Origin: a bacterium
Lineage (GTDB): Bacteria > Elusimicrobiota > Elusimicrobia > UBA1565 > UBA9628
Direction: 5' to 3'
Length of the DNA stretch: 32,375 nt
Assembly (NCBI GenBank): GCA_021799485.1
Contig: JAJZAK010000029.1
Location: 1-32,375 of the forward strand
Made by a program: the position numbers and the translations under genes. Below, piece by piece: positions 1 to 5,641 of this stretch (position 1 is its first letter; every line of letters begins with the position of its first letter). The notes under the pieces are model-generated. The model did no database searches. It was not told the origin of the DNA and saw only the letters and a list, made by a program, of their open reading frames with translations.

Positions 1-2
1 GA

Positions 3-92
3 GGTGTCACGGAACTCCGATTCTGGCGCGAGACGGAATTGCTGGACGTCCAGAGGCTCAAAACGAGCGACCTTTCGGGTGTCCAGTTTTAA
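3..92 (+). CDS. C-terminal fragment of a probable transposase/integrase
   Basis: The open frame from the window edge to the TAA at 90-92 encodes 29 residues ending in RLKTSDLSGVQF. Arg, Trp and charged residues alternate as in the small beta-barrel tail of DDE integrase-type transposases. The stop codon lies inside the first of two direct repeats that look like insertion-element terminal repeats, which supports a mobile-element origin. The 5' part lies outside the window, so neither the catalytic residues nor the IS family can be seen. The assignment rests on context and general resemblance only. Confidence 0.4.
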   Translation, partial: GVTELRFWRETELLDVQRLKTSDLSGVQF

Positions 93-114
93 TCCGCAAA
101 CTGTCCACTTTTAA
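80..114 (+). mobile_element. Probable insertion-sequence terminus (two direct repeats)
   Basis: TGTCCAGTTTTAA (80-92) and TGTCCACTTTTAA (102-114) are 12/13 identical with a 22-bp period. Repeated transposase-binding motifs beginning with TGT are typical of the ends of several IS families. The first copy overlaps the stop codon of the upstream transposase fragment. Sequence resembling a ROK kinase starts just after the second copy, so the element end is probably at about 114-121. Confidence 0.45.
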
Positions 115-120
115 AAAACG

Positions 121-475
121 CCTAACACTACCCGCTACCGGGCGATTCTATCCAATGTCGAGTCTCTCTATCGGCGAATGCTCCGCGAGATGGGCGCGCG
201 CAGGCACAGCCTGGGCCTTGGCGCTCCAGGGTCGCTCTCTTATTCCACGGGGCGGGTGATCAACTCGAGCACGCCCTGCCTCAACGGGAAGCCCTTGAAG
301 CGCGATATCGAGCGCCGTCTCGGGCGCTCGCTGGTCCTTGAAAACGACGCGAACTGTTTCGCGCTGGCGGAGGATCTCTGGGGAGCGGGCCGCGGCCACG
401 AGATGGTCTTCGGCGCCATCCTGGGCACGGGGTGCGGGGGCGGCATCGTCCACCGCGGGCGTCATTGGCGCCGCT
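121..475 (+). pseudogene. ROK-family sugar kinase remnant, truncated at both ends
   Basis: The frame reads through the ROK signature regions. It has GLGAPGSLSYSTGRVINSS, then LENDANCFALAEDLWGAG with the catalytic-type Asp of the N-D-A-N motif, then GAILGTGCGGGIVHRGR. The homologous part covers only the middle of a kinase that is normally about 300 aa. The N-terminal DxGxT phosphate-binding loop is missing where the IS end joins. After GGGIVHRGR the frame loses resemblance and runs antisense into otsB, so the Zn-binding CxCGxxGC region is absent. An ATG exists at 178, but a functional product is unlikely. I infer IS insertion at the 5' side plus a deletion or rearrangement at the 3' side. Confidence 0.7.
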
Positions 476-478
476 CTT

Positions 479-1267
479 TTAGGTTGAGGGGCCGGGGCGC
501 GCGGCGAGCTTTTCCAAGAGGATATCGACCAAGGGGCGGCGCGGGATCACGTACCGCGCGTTGGACCGGCTGACCCGGCCGACGCGGACCGTCAGGGCGC
601 CAGGCCCGAGGGTGCGAAAGGCCTCCTCGTCCGTCGTATCGTCCCCGATGAAGAGGGCGTTCCAGGATCGGGCCTCTGTCAATCGATCCCGGATCATCGC
701 GAGCGCGCGGCCCTTGTCCCAATCGAGGGACGACCGCAGGTCATATATTTTTTTCCCGCGCAGGATGCGAAAGCGGGGGCCGAGACCGCGAAGATAGTCT
801 CGGACGATGCCCTGCAGACGGCGCCGATAGGAGGGCGGCACTTGGCGGTAATGGACGGCGGCCCCAAGGCTTTTATGCTCGACGAGCGCGCCCGGGATGG
901 CCCGGATCTCTTTCATGAGCGTCTGCCACAGGGCCCGGTCCATGGCGGTCGCCTCCGGGTGTGTCCACTGGATGCCGGGCCCTTCGATCTGAAGGCCGTG
1001 GTTTCCCGAGTAATAGATTCCGGGCAGGCCGACGAGCTTTTGAAGCTCGCCAATGCGTCTGCCGCTGAGGACGGCTAGGCGGGTGTCCTCGCGGCCGCTG
1101 AGTTTCTCGATCGCCTTCGCGGTTCGCGGCGAGAGGGCGGCGTCGGCCGGATGGGAGGTGATCTCCGAGAGGACGCCGTCGAAATCAAGGCCCACGAGAA
1201 GCCTTCCGTGGCCGGCATTCAAGACGGCCAGCCTCTCCTTAAGCTTCGTCCAATCGTTGCGGGCCAT
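479..1267 (-). CDS. otsB: Trehalose-6-phosphate phosphatase-like HAD hydrolase
   Basis: This 262-aa HAD-superfamily protein would dephosphorylate trehalose 6-phosphate in the cytoplasm. Motif I is LDFDGVL (nucleophile D28, acid/base D30). Motif II is VLSGR (66-70), K185 fits motif III, and GDDTTDE (208-214) is the Mg-binding motif IV. GNHGLQIEG (88-96) and VEHKSLGAAVHYR (129-141) are characteristic of the OtsB cap/substrate region, and the length is normal. It is last in a minus-strand run behind a P-loop kinase, 97 bp away. No OtsA synthase is in the window, so the physiological substrate could be another phosphosugar. The start has only a weak GGGG-type ribosome site. Confidence 0.88.
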   Translation of the reverse strand: MARNDWTKLKERLAVLNAGHGRLLVGLDFDGVLSEITSHPADAALSPRTAKAIEKLSGREDTRLAVLSGRRIGELQKLVGLPGIYYSGNHGLQIEGPGIQWTHPEATAMDRALWQTLMKEIRAIPGALVEHKSLGAAVHYRQVPPSYRRRLQGIVRDYLRGLGPRFRILRGKKIYDLRSSLDWDKGRALAMIRDRLTEARSWNALFIGDDTTDEEAFRTLGPGALTVRVGRVSRSNARYVIPRRPLVDILLEKLAARPGPST

Positions 1268-1364
1268 GCCCCAGTTGGCATTTTATCTTTTCAACCGCCG
1301 CCGCGAGGTGGACGGCAAGATCGTCCTGCGGGTCCGGTCCAGGGACTAGGCGCCGGCCGCCGTT

Positions 1365-2024
1365 TTATTCGACGGAACGTACGAAGTCCGCGACGGCCAG
1401 GCTCGCGGCGTCCGATCGAGCGATGTCGGGCGCCTCGAGTACGGCGTCGAAGGCCTTTTCGTATTGCGGGAGCAGGCTTTGGATGCGCTCATGGCGTTCG
1501 GCCACGTAGCGCGGCGGCGTATGGCGGCCTCCCGACTCGAAGCGGCGGCGCGCGCGCTCCGCGCAGGTCTCAAGCGGCGTCTTAAGAAGCACCAGGCAGG
1601 TCCTGTAGCCGTTGCGCGAAAATTCCGAGACGAGGCCCGGATGGGCCGGGTCGGAAGCGCTCAGCTCGAGCAGGATGGGGCATCGGCGGCGCGTGAGTCT
1701 CGACATCGCGTCGAAGGCCGTCGCCCAGGCGACCGGCTCCCATGCCGCGAAGGCCGCGGCGGCTCCGCGCGCCGCGACGTCGGAGCGGTAGCCGTCGTAG
1801 GCTTCCATGATCCGGTCGGGCTGGATAAGGGCGAAGCCCGGCGCGAGCCGGGATCGAAGGCTCTCGATAAAGGTCGACTTCCCCGACCCCGCGGTGCCGG
1901 CCACGTTGACGAGCCAGGCAGGCCCCGGACGGGCGCCGTCGATCGCCGCTCGGGACACGGCGTTGTGCCGTGGTTTGGCCCTGGGGCCGTAAGCACAGGC
2001 GTCAAACCAATGCGAGGCGCTCAC
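1365..2024 (-). CDS. Zeta-toxin/AAA_33-like P-loop kinase
   Basis: The protein has 219 aa with a clear Walker A loop, VAGTAGSGKSTF (41-52), followed by a short ALIQPDRIMEAYDGY stretch. That arrangement is typical of small P-loop kinases of the zeta-toxin/AAA_33 type, where an Asp after the second strand activates the substrate hydroxyl. The LLELSASDPAH segment fits a Walker B-like strand, and the Arg-rich stretch CAERARRRFESGGRHTPP fits a lid. The ATG overlaps the stop of the upstream histidine phosphatase by 4 bp, indicating translational coupling. No antitoxin-like partner is adjacent. Given the sugar-phosphate and nucleotide-sugar neighbours, a metabolite kinase is more likely than a toxin. 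The substrate is unknown. Confidence 0.72.
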   Translation of the reverse strand: MSASHWFDACAYGPRAKPRHNAVSRAAIDGARPGPAWLVNVAGTAGSGKSTFIESLRSRLAPGFALIQPDRIMEAYDGYRSDVAARGAAAAFAAWEPVAWATAFDAMSRLTRRRCPILLELSASDPAHPGLVSEFSRNGYRTCLVLLKTPLETCAERARRRFESGGRHTPPRYVAERHERIQSLLPQYEKAFDAVLEAPDIARSDAASLAVADFVRSVE

Positions 2025-2674
2025 AGGAGAAGGCGAAGATTCATCGTTTCCGGCTTCTGGTTCCAGAAGGCGACTTCCCGGCGTTCGCCGTCGAGAACGA
2101 TGCCACCACAGTGGCCCGGCGCGATCTTGAGCGATTCGGCAAGAAGAGCCCGCTCATAGGCTCCCGGCACGGATTTGAGAAATGTGCCCAGGAGTCCGTT
2201 GCTGCTCACGAGGAGCGCCAGCGCCCGCCCGGGCGCCCGGGCGGACAGCTCCGCGACGAGGCTCGACACGTCGCGCTCCGCCCGAGCTTCGTCGGGAGAA
2301 AACCCCGCGTCCGCGGGACGCCGCCTCTTTTTATCCCAGGCCTCCCGCGCGGCGGGGCCGCCGTTCATGGCGTCGACCTCCGCGTGCGTCTTGCCCTCCC
2401 ACGTCCCGTAATCGAGCTCCGTGAGGCGGGGATCGACCAGAGGCTCCGGGAGAGAAAGAGCCTCGCAAACGATCTGGGCGTGTCGGAGCGTGCGCTTGAG
2501 AGGGCCGCAGGCGACGATCACGGGGGAAGCATTCGACGCCTTGAGAGCGCGGGCAAGGGCCCGGGCGCGATCGCAGCCCTCGGCCGTGAGCGGGAGGTCG
2601 ATTCGGGAGCCGACGTAGAAGGGCGTTTGACCTTTCTCGAATGTGGGGCCGTGGCGCGCGAGGAGAAGGCGCAT
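2021..2674 (-). CDS. Histidine phosphatase superfamily protein (branch 1)
   Basis: This 217-aa protein begins with MRLLLARHGPT, the RHG signature carrying the phosphate-accepting histidine. It continues with DLPLTAEGCDRARALARAL and the LTELDYGTWEGKTHAEV acid-donor region, all standard for phosphoglycerate-mutase-like phosphatases. The late motif, usually V(S/T)HGG, reads LLVSSNGLL here, so the second catalytic histidine appears to be replaced. The gene starts 4 bp after the kdsB-like gene and overlaps the following kinase by 4 bp, so it sits inside an operon. The substrate cannot be read from sequence; a phosphosugar is the contextual guess. Confidence 0.85.
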   Translation of the reverse strand: MRLLLARHGPTFEKGQTPFYVGSRIDLPLTAEGCDRARALARALKASNASPVIVACGPLKRTLRHAQIVCEALSLPEPLVDPRLTELDYGTWEGKTHAEVDAMNGGPAAREAWDKKRRRPADAGFSPDEARAERDVSSLVAELSARAPGRALALLVSSNGLLGTFLKSVPGAYERALLAESLKIAPGHCGGIVLDGERREVAFWNQKPETMNLRLLL

Positions 2675-2678
2675 CGGC

Positions 2679-3503
2679 TTAATCCTTCCAGCGGAGGCTG
2701 CCGTCGTAGGACGCGAGGAGCTCTCCCTCGGCGGCGATGAGTTTTTCGGCCGCGACGATGTCTTGGGGGTTGTCGATGGACCAATGGGTCCGGCCTCGGT
2801 AATCGGTCAGGACGACCCTGACGGGAAGGCCGTTTTCAAGCGCGCGCAGCTGCTCGAGTTGCTCCGCCTTTTCGAGCGGCCCCTCGGGCAGCGCCACGTA
2901 GCGGCGCAAGGCGTCAAGGCGATAGCCGTAGAGGCCGATGTGGCGGTGGACGGGAGGCTCTTCGGATGGGTCGCGCAGGAAGGGGATGACGCGTTTTGAG
3001 AAATAGAGGGCGTTGCGGCGATGGTCGAAGACGACGGTCGTGCCGCTTGAGGGGCTCTCTTTCTTGGCTTGAAGGAGCTGCCCGTAGGAGGCCCTCGTCA
3101 TGCGCACGGCCGGCGTGACGATCGCCGCTTCGGGATCATCGCGCAGCGCCCGGGCCAAGGAGCCGATGACCCACGGCGGCGTGAGGATCGCGTCGCCCTG
3201 AACGTTGACGACATGGGTCGGGAGGGGGGAGGCGCGCTCGACGGCGGCCAATGCGCGGACGGTGCCGTTCGGGAGATTCGGCGAGGTCATCACGGACTCG
3301 GCCCCGAAGGACCGGGCCGCCGCCAGGACGCGCTCGTCGTCCGTCGCGATAAGGACTTGATCGATCCCCGGCGCGGCCTTGGCCAGGGCCCAGACGCGCC
3401 GCAGCAGGGAGATCCCTTTGACCAGAGCCAAGGGCTTTCCGGGAAACCGCGTCGACCCGTAGCGCGCGGGGATGACCGCGGTGATCTGGACGGGCTCGCT
3501 CAT
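2679..3503 (-). CDS. kdsB: 3-deoxy-manno-octulosonate cytidylyltransferase-like (KdsB family)
   Basis: The family activates Kdo as CMP-Kdo for lipopolysaccharide core synthesis in the cytoplasm. The N-terminal signature IPARYGSTRFPGKPL (11-25), ATDDERV, VNVQGDA (99-105), HIGLYGYR, EKAEQLEQLRALENG and a C-terminal IDNPQDI metal-site Asp all match KdsB, and 274 aa is slightly long for the family. Two normally invariant segments differ. The substrate-loop SGTDR is NGTVR, and NVQGDEP(L/M)I is NVQGDAILT. A related 2-keto sugar acid or a paralogous role is therefore possible. It is the first gene of a four-gene minus-strand run. Confidence 0.82.
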   Translation of the reverse strand: MSEPVQITAVIPARYGSTRFPGKPLALVKGISLLRRVWALAKAAPGIDQVLIATDDERVLAAARSFGAESVMTSPNLPNGTVRALAAVERASPLPTHVVNVQGDAILTPPWVIGSLARALRDDPEAAIVTPAVRMTRASYGQLLQAKKESPSSGTTVVFDHRRNALYFSKRVIPFLRDPSEEPPVHRHIGLYGYRLDALRRYVALPEGPLEKAEQLEQLRALENGLPVRVVLTDYRGRTHWSIDNPQDIVAAEKLIAAEGELLASYDGSLRWKD

Positions 3504-3530
3504 CGTTGGCGCTCTCGCATCCTGAGGGGC

Positions 3531-3536
3531 ATTGTA
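3531..3536 (-). promoter_or_regulatory. Candidate -10 element of the kdsB operon
   Basis: Minus-strand TACAAT lies 27 bp upstream of the kdsB-like ATG and directly behind the mug stop codon. A convincing -35 is not visible, so this is a weak call. Confidence 0.3.
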
Positions 3537-4112
3537 CTATTCGACGCCAGGCGATTTCAGGCGCCTGAACATCCGCGCGTAATCCGGGATATGCCAATGG
3601 GCATTGAGGCCGCTTGGGTTGGGAAAGACCCAAAGCTTGGTGGCGCCGATCGTCTCGCGCTGGAGGCCGACGCCGGCTCGGGGGCGGTCGAAAGCGTCGC
3701 GGTAGAGCCCCAGGCCGAGGAAGGCCGCCTGGCGGGGCTTGAAGCGCAGGATTTTGCGCTTGAGGATTTCGGCGCCCCGCCGCAGCTCTTCCCGGCTCAA
3801 CTCGTCGGCTCTCGCCGTGGCGCGGGAGACGATGTTGGTGATGCCCAGGTTGGATTCGAGCAGGCGCTCGGAATCATAGGGCGTCAGCGGCCGGCGCAAA
3901 AGCCCCGAGAGATTGAGAGCCGGCCAGAACCGGTTGCCCGGCCTTCCGAAATGGTGGCCGATCGCGGCGGTGTAGAGGCCGGGATTGATCCCGATAAAAA
4001 GCACGTCGAGCCCTCCGCGGATGACATCCTTGACGGTCTTTCTCCGGGCGGCCTCGAGCTCCGCGCGCGTAGGCGGCTTGGGACGAGCGGGCGAAGGATG
4101 CCCTGGAGCCAT
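3537..4112 (-). CDS. mug: G:T/U mismatch-specific DNA glycosylase (Mug family)
   Basis: The protein removes uracil or thymine from mismatches as a monofunctional base-excision glycosylase. The family motif LFIGINPGLYTAAIGHHFG carries the conserved GxNPG active-site segment. FGRPGNRFWPALNLSGLL follows, and the closing motif FPNPSGLNAH supplies the wedge and active-site loop. I place the start at the ATG at 4112 (MAPGHPS), giving 191 aa. The frame stays open to 4184, but that extension runs through the divergent marR promoter and reads as unrelated MISNYMMSYYFC. A minus-strand TTGTCA-18-TATGAT lies just upstream and would give a very short leader. It diverges from marR. Confidence 0.87.
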   Translation of the reverse strand: MAPGHPSPARPKPPTRAELEAARRKTVKDVIRGGLDVLFIGINPGLYTAAIGHHFGRPGNRFWPALNLSGLLRRPLTPYDSERLLESNLGITNIVSRATARADELSREELRRGAEILKRKILRFKPRQAAFLGLGLYRDAFDRPRAGVGLQRETIGATKLWVFPNPSGLNAHWHIPDYARMFRRLKSPGVE

Positions 4113-4122
4113 GGCAAGTCCC

Positions 4123-4152
4123 ATCATATCGCATCGCGGAGCGGCTTGACAA
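4123..4152 (-). promoter_or_regulatory. Candidate sigma-70 promoter of mug
   Basis: On the minus strand TTGTCA (plus-strand 4147-4152) and TATGAT (4123-4128) are separated by 18 bp. The predicted start lies about 4 nt before the ATG at 4112. Its -35 overlaps the divergent marR -35 with a one-base offset. Confidence 0.45.
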
Positions 4153-4174
4153 AAATAGTAAGACATCATATAAT
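4146..4174 (+). promoter_or_regulatory. Consensus sigma-70 promoter of marR-doxX
   Basis: TTGACA (4146-4151) and TATAAT (4169-4174) are both perfect consensus with an optimal 17-bp spacer. The predicted start near 4181 lies only about 7 nt before the marR ATG, so the message would be nearly leaderless. The -10 overlaps the palindrome at 4170-4189, which suits repression by the MarR product. Confidence 0.82.
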
Positions 4175-4189
4175 TCGATATCAAATTAT
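4170..4189. promoter_or_regulatory. Palindromic operator, probably for the MarR regulator
   Basis: ATAATTCGATATCAAATTAT is a 20-bp dyad centred on GATATC that matches its own reverse complement at 18 of 20 positions. It covers the -10, the start site and the first bases of the marR start codon. Size, A/T-rich arms and position are what MarR dimers use for autorepression. That this MarR binds it is inference. Confidence 0.7.
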
Positions 4190-4715
4190 GGGGAGCCGCT
4201 ATCCGGGCCGCGAAGACACGGTGAGGGCTTTGAGCGCCTTCATCAACCTAGTGAGGGCGGCGGAATCCGTCTCGGGCAGGATCATGATCGCGTCGCCTGC
4301 CGGATCCAAGGCCGGCCTGACGCCCAGCCAGTTCGGAGCGTTGGAATGCCTTTATCATTGCGGCCCTATGTGCCAAAAAACGCTGGCCGAGAAGATCCTG
4401 CGCAGCGGCAGCAACATGACCACGGTCGTCGATAATTTGGAGAAGCGCGGCCTTGTCCAGCGGGACCCGGATCCCGAGGACCGGCGCTATTTCAGCGTCC
4501 GGCTGACGGGCAAGGGCCGCCAATTGATCGCCAGGGTCATGCCGCGGCATGTGGAGGCCGTGGTTCGGGAGATGTCGTCCTTGACGGGGACGGAATTGGA
4601 TGCCCTGCGCGGGCTATGCCGGAAGCTTGGCAAAAAGGAAGGCCGACGGGAAAAGTCAGGAGAGCGCATGATGGAGCGAGGAGCGCGGACGATTAAAACA
4701 AGGAGGCTTTCATGA
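4188..4715 (+). CDS. MarR-family transcriptional regulator
   Basis: This 175-aa winged-helix regulator has GLTPSQFGALECLYHCGPMCQKTLAEKIL as helices leading to the recognition helix. SGSNMTTVVDNLEKRGLVQRDPDPEDRRYFSVRLTGKG follows, the classic MarR recognition helix and D-x-R-wing motif, and then a C-terminal dimerisation helix. A Cys pair (C346/C355 in plus-strand order is not resolvable by position alone, but the CLYHCGPMC stretch holds three Cys) could give redox sensing. The ATG at 4188 follows the -10 by 13 bp. The frame is open far upstream, but that part is antisense to mug and kdsB. The stop overlaps the doxX ATG (ATGA), so the regulator and DoxX form an operon that is probably autorepressed. 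Confidence 0.9.
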   Translation: MGSRYPGREDTVRALSAFINLVRAAESVSGRIMIASPAGSKAGLTPSQFGALECLYHCGPMCQKTLAEKILRSGSNMTTVVDNLEKRGLVQRDPDPEDRRYFSVRLTGKGRQLIARVMPRHVEAVVREMSSLTGTELDALRGLCRKLGKKEGRREKSGERMMERGARTIKTRRLS

Positions 4716-5155
4716 AAAGATTGATTGAGACGCAAGACGACGTCGCGGCGATGGTCGCGCGGCTGGCGCTGGGAGCCGTGATGTTTCCGCACGGGGCACA
4801 GAAGGTGCTCGGTTGGTTCGGCGGTTACGGCCTTTCCGGGACTTACCATTGGTTCACGGGGCAGATGGGCATACCCGGGCTTTTCGCGGCTCTGGCGATC
4901 GCCGCCGAATTCCTGGGTTCGCTGGGGTTGATCGCCGGCGCCCTCGCGCGGCTCGCGGCCTTCGGCATCGCCTCCAATATGCTGGTCGCGATTGTCATGG
5001 TCCATGTCCATAACGGCTTTTTCATGAACTGGTTCGGCAACCAGAAGGGCGAGGGTTTTGAATACCACATCTTGGCTCTGGCGTTGGCGGCCATCGTGAT
5101 GATCCGGGGCGGCGGCCGCTGGTCCGTCGATAGGGCCTTGCAGATGCCTGCGTGA
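4712..5155 (+). CDS. DoxX family integral membrane protein
   Basis: The 147-aa protein has four predicted membrane segments and DoxX hallmarks. The first helix LALGAVMFPHGAQKVLGWFGGYG contains the family PHGxxK motif. FAALAIAAEFLGSLGLIAGALARLAAFGIASNMLVAI covers helices two and three, and LALALAAIVMIRGGGRWSVD closes the protein. DoxX proteins are linked to thiol/quinone redox and oxidative stress in other bacteria. Co-transcription behind a Cys-containing MarR regulator suits an electrophile or oxidant response. A good ribosome site (AAGGAGG) precedes the ATG, which overlaps the marR stop codon. Confidence 0.88.
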   Translation: MKRLIETQDDVAAMVARLALGAVMFPHGAQKVLGWFGGYGLSGTYHWFTGQMGIPGLFAALAIAAEFLGSLGLIAGALARLAAFGIASNMLVAIVMVHVHNGFFMNWFGNQKGEGFEYHILALALAAIVMIRGGGRWSVDRALQMPA

Positions 5156-5245
5156 ATAAGCCGGCTTCGACGGCGAAGCGGCCCTCCAAGTCCGCGGCGC
5201 CGCTGATACGGAGGCTTGGCCGTGGAGCAGTCGTTGGCTCAAAAA

Positions 5246-5254
5246 TGATATACT
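5246..5254 (+). promoter_or_regulatory. Extended -10 promoter upstream of the PPIase leader
   Basis: TGATATACT is an extended -10 (TGN plus TATACT) in otherwise GC-rich sequence. No good -35 is visible at 16-18 bp, which extended -10 promoters tolerate. Transcription would start near 5261, about 80 nt upstream of the PPIase ATG. Confidence 0.5.
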
Positions 5255-5271
5255 GCATTAACGTTTTCGAA

Positions 5272-5325
5272 CCTGCGACGAGAAATGGCAGGACCGGCCC
5301 GCCGAAAGGCGGGTTTCGTGTTTTT
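5272..5325 (+). terminator. Leader hairpin plus intrinsic terminator upstream of the PPIase
   Basis: CCTGC (5272-5276) can pair with GCAGG (5288-5292). Downstream, CCCGCC (5298-5303), a GAAA tetraloop and GGCGGG (5308-5313) form a perfect stem followed by TTTCGTGTTTTT. It lies between the extended -10 and the PPIase ribosome site, so it is either an attenuator of the PPIase or the end of a small RNA of about 65 nt. The 6-bp stem is short for an efficient terminator. Confidence 0.5.
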
Positions 5326-5340
5326 ACGGAGGATGAAGCC

Positions 5341-5619
5341 ATGCCCAGAGCCCAAGCCCGTCATATCCTGGTGAAGACCCAGGTCGAGTGCGAGAACATC
5401 AAAAAGCAAATCGAGGAAGGAGCGGATTTCGCCGAGATGGCCCGCCAACATTCCTCCTGTCCCTCTTCCAAGCAGGGCGGCGCCCTGGGAGAGTTCGGCC
5501 CCGGGGAGATGGTTCCCGAGTTCGACCGCGTGGTTTTTTCCGGGGAGGTCGGCAAGGTCATGGGCCCCGTGAAAACCCAGTTCGGCTACCACCTCGTTCA
5601 AGTCACGAAGCGGGCTTAG
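5341..5619 (+). CDS. Parvulin-type peptidyl-prolyl cis-trans isomerase (PpiC-like)
   Basis: This is a 92-aa single-domain parvulin without a signal peptide, so a cytoplasmic isomerase and chaperone aid. The family pattern is complete: ARHILVKT (beta-1 with catalytic His), IEEGADFAEMARQHSSCPSSKQGGALGEFGPGEMVPEFDRVVFSG, and KTQFGYHLVQVTKRA with the closing FGYH motif. The size matches E. coli PpiC (93 aa). The ATG at 5341 has GGAGG about 10 nt upstream. The frame is open to 5152, but the intervening codons hold a promoter and a terminator-like hairpin, so the longer start is rejected. recQ starts 22 bp downstream. Confidence 0.93.
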   Translation: MPRAQARHILVKTQVECENIKKQIEEGADFAEMARQHSSCPSSKQGGALGEFGPGEMVPEFDRVVFSGEVGKVMGPVKTQFGYHLVQVTKRA

Positions 5620-5641
5620 CCAAAACGGCCGCGGCGCCACC

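Noticed and set aside
1365-2024. Toxin-antitoxin interpretation of the zeta-like kinase
   Set aside because: No small antitoxin gene lies next to it and it is embedded in a metabolic operon.
3069-4187. Upstream extension of the marR frame
   Set aside because: The frame runs antisense through kdsB and mug. The promoter and operator just before 4188 fix the start.
5264-5292. tRNA-like fragment (TTCGAACCTGCGACG)
   Set aside because: It resembles a T-loop and 3' stem only; no acceptor, D or anticodon arms can be formed.
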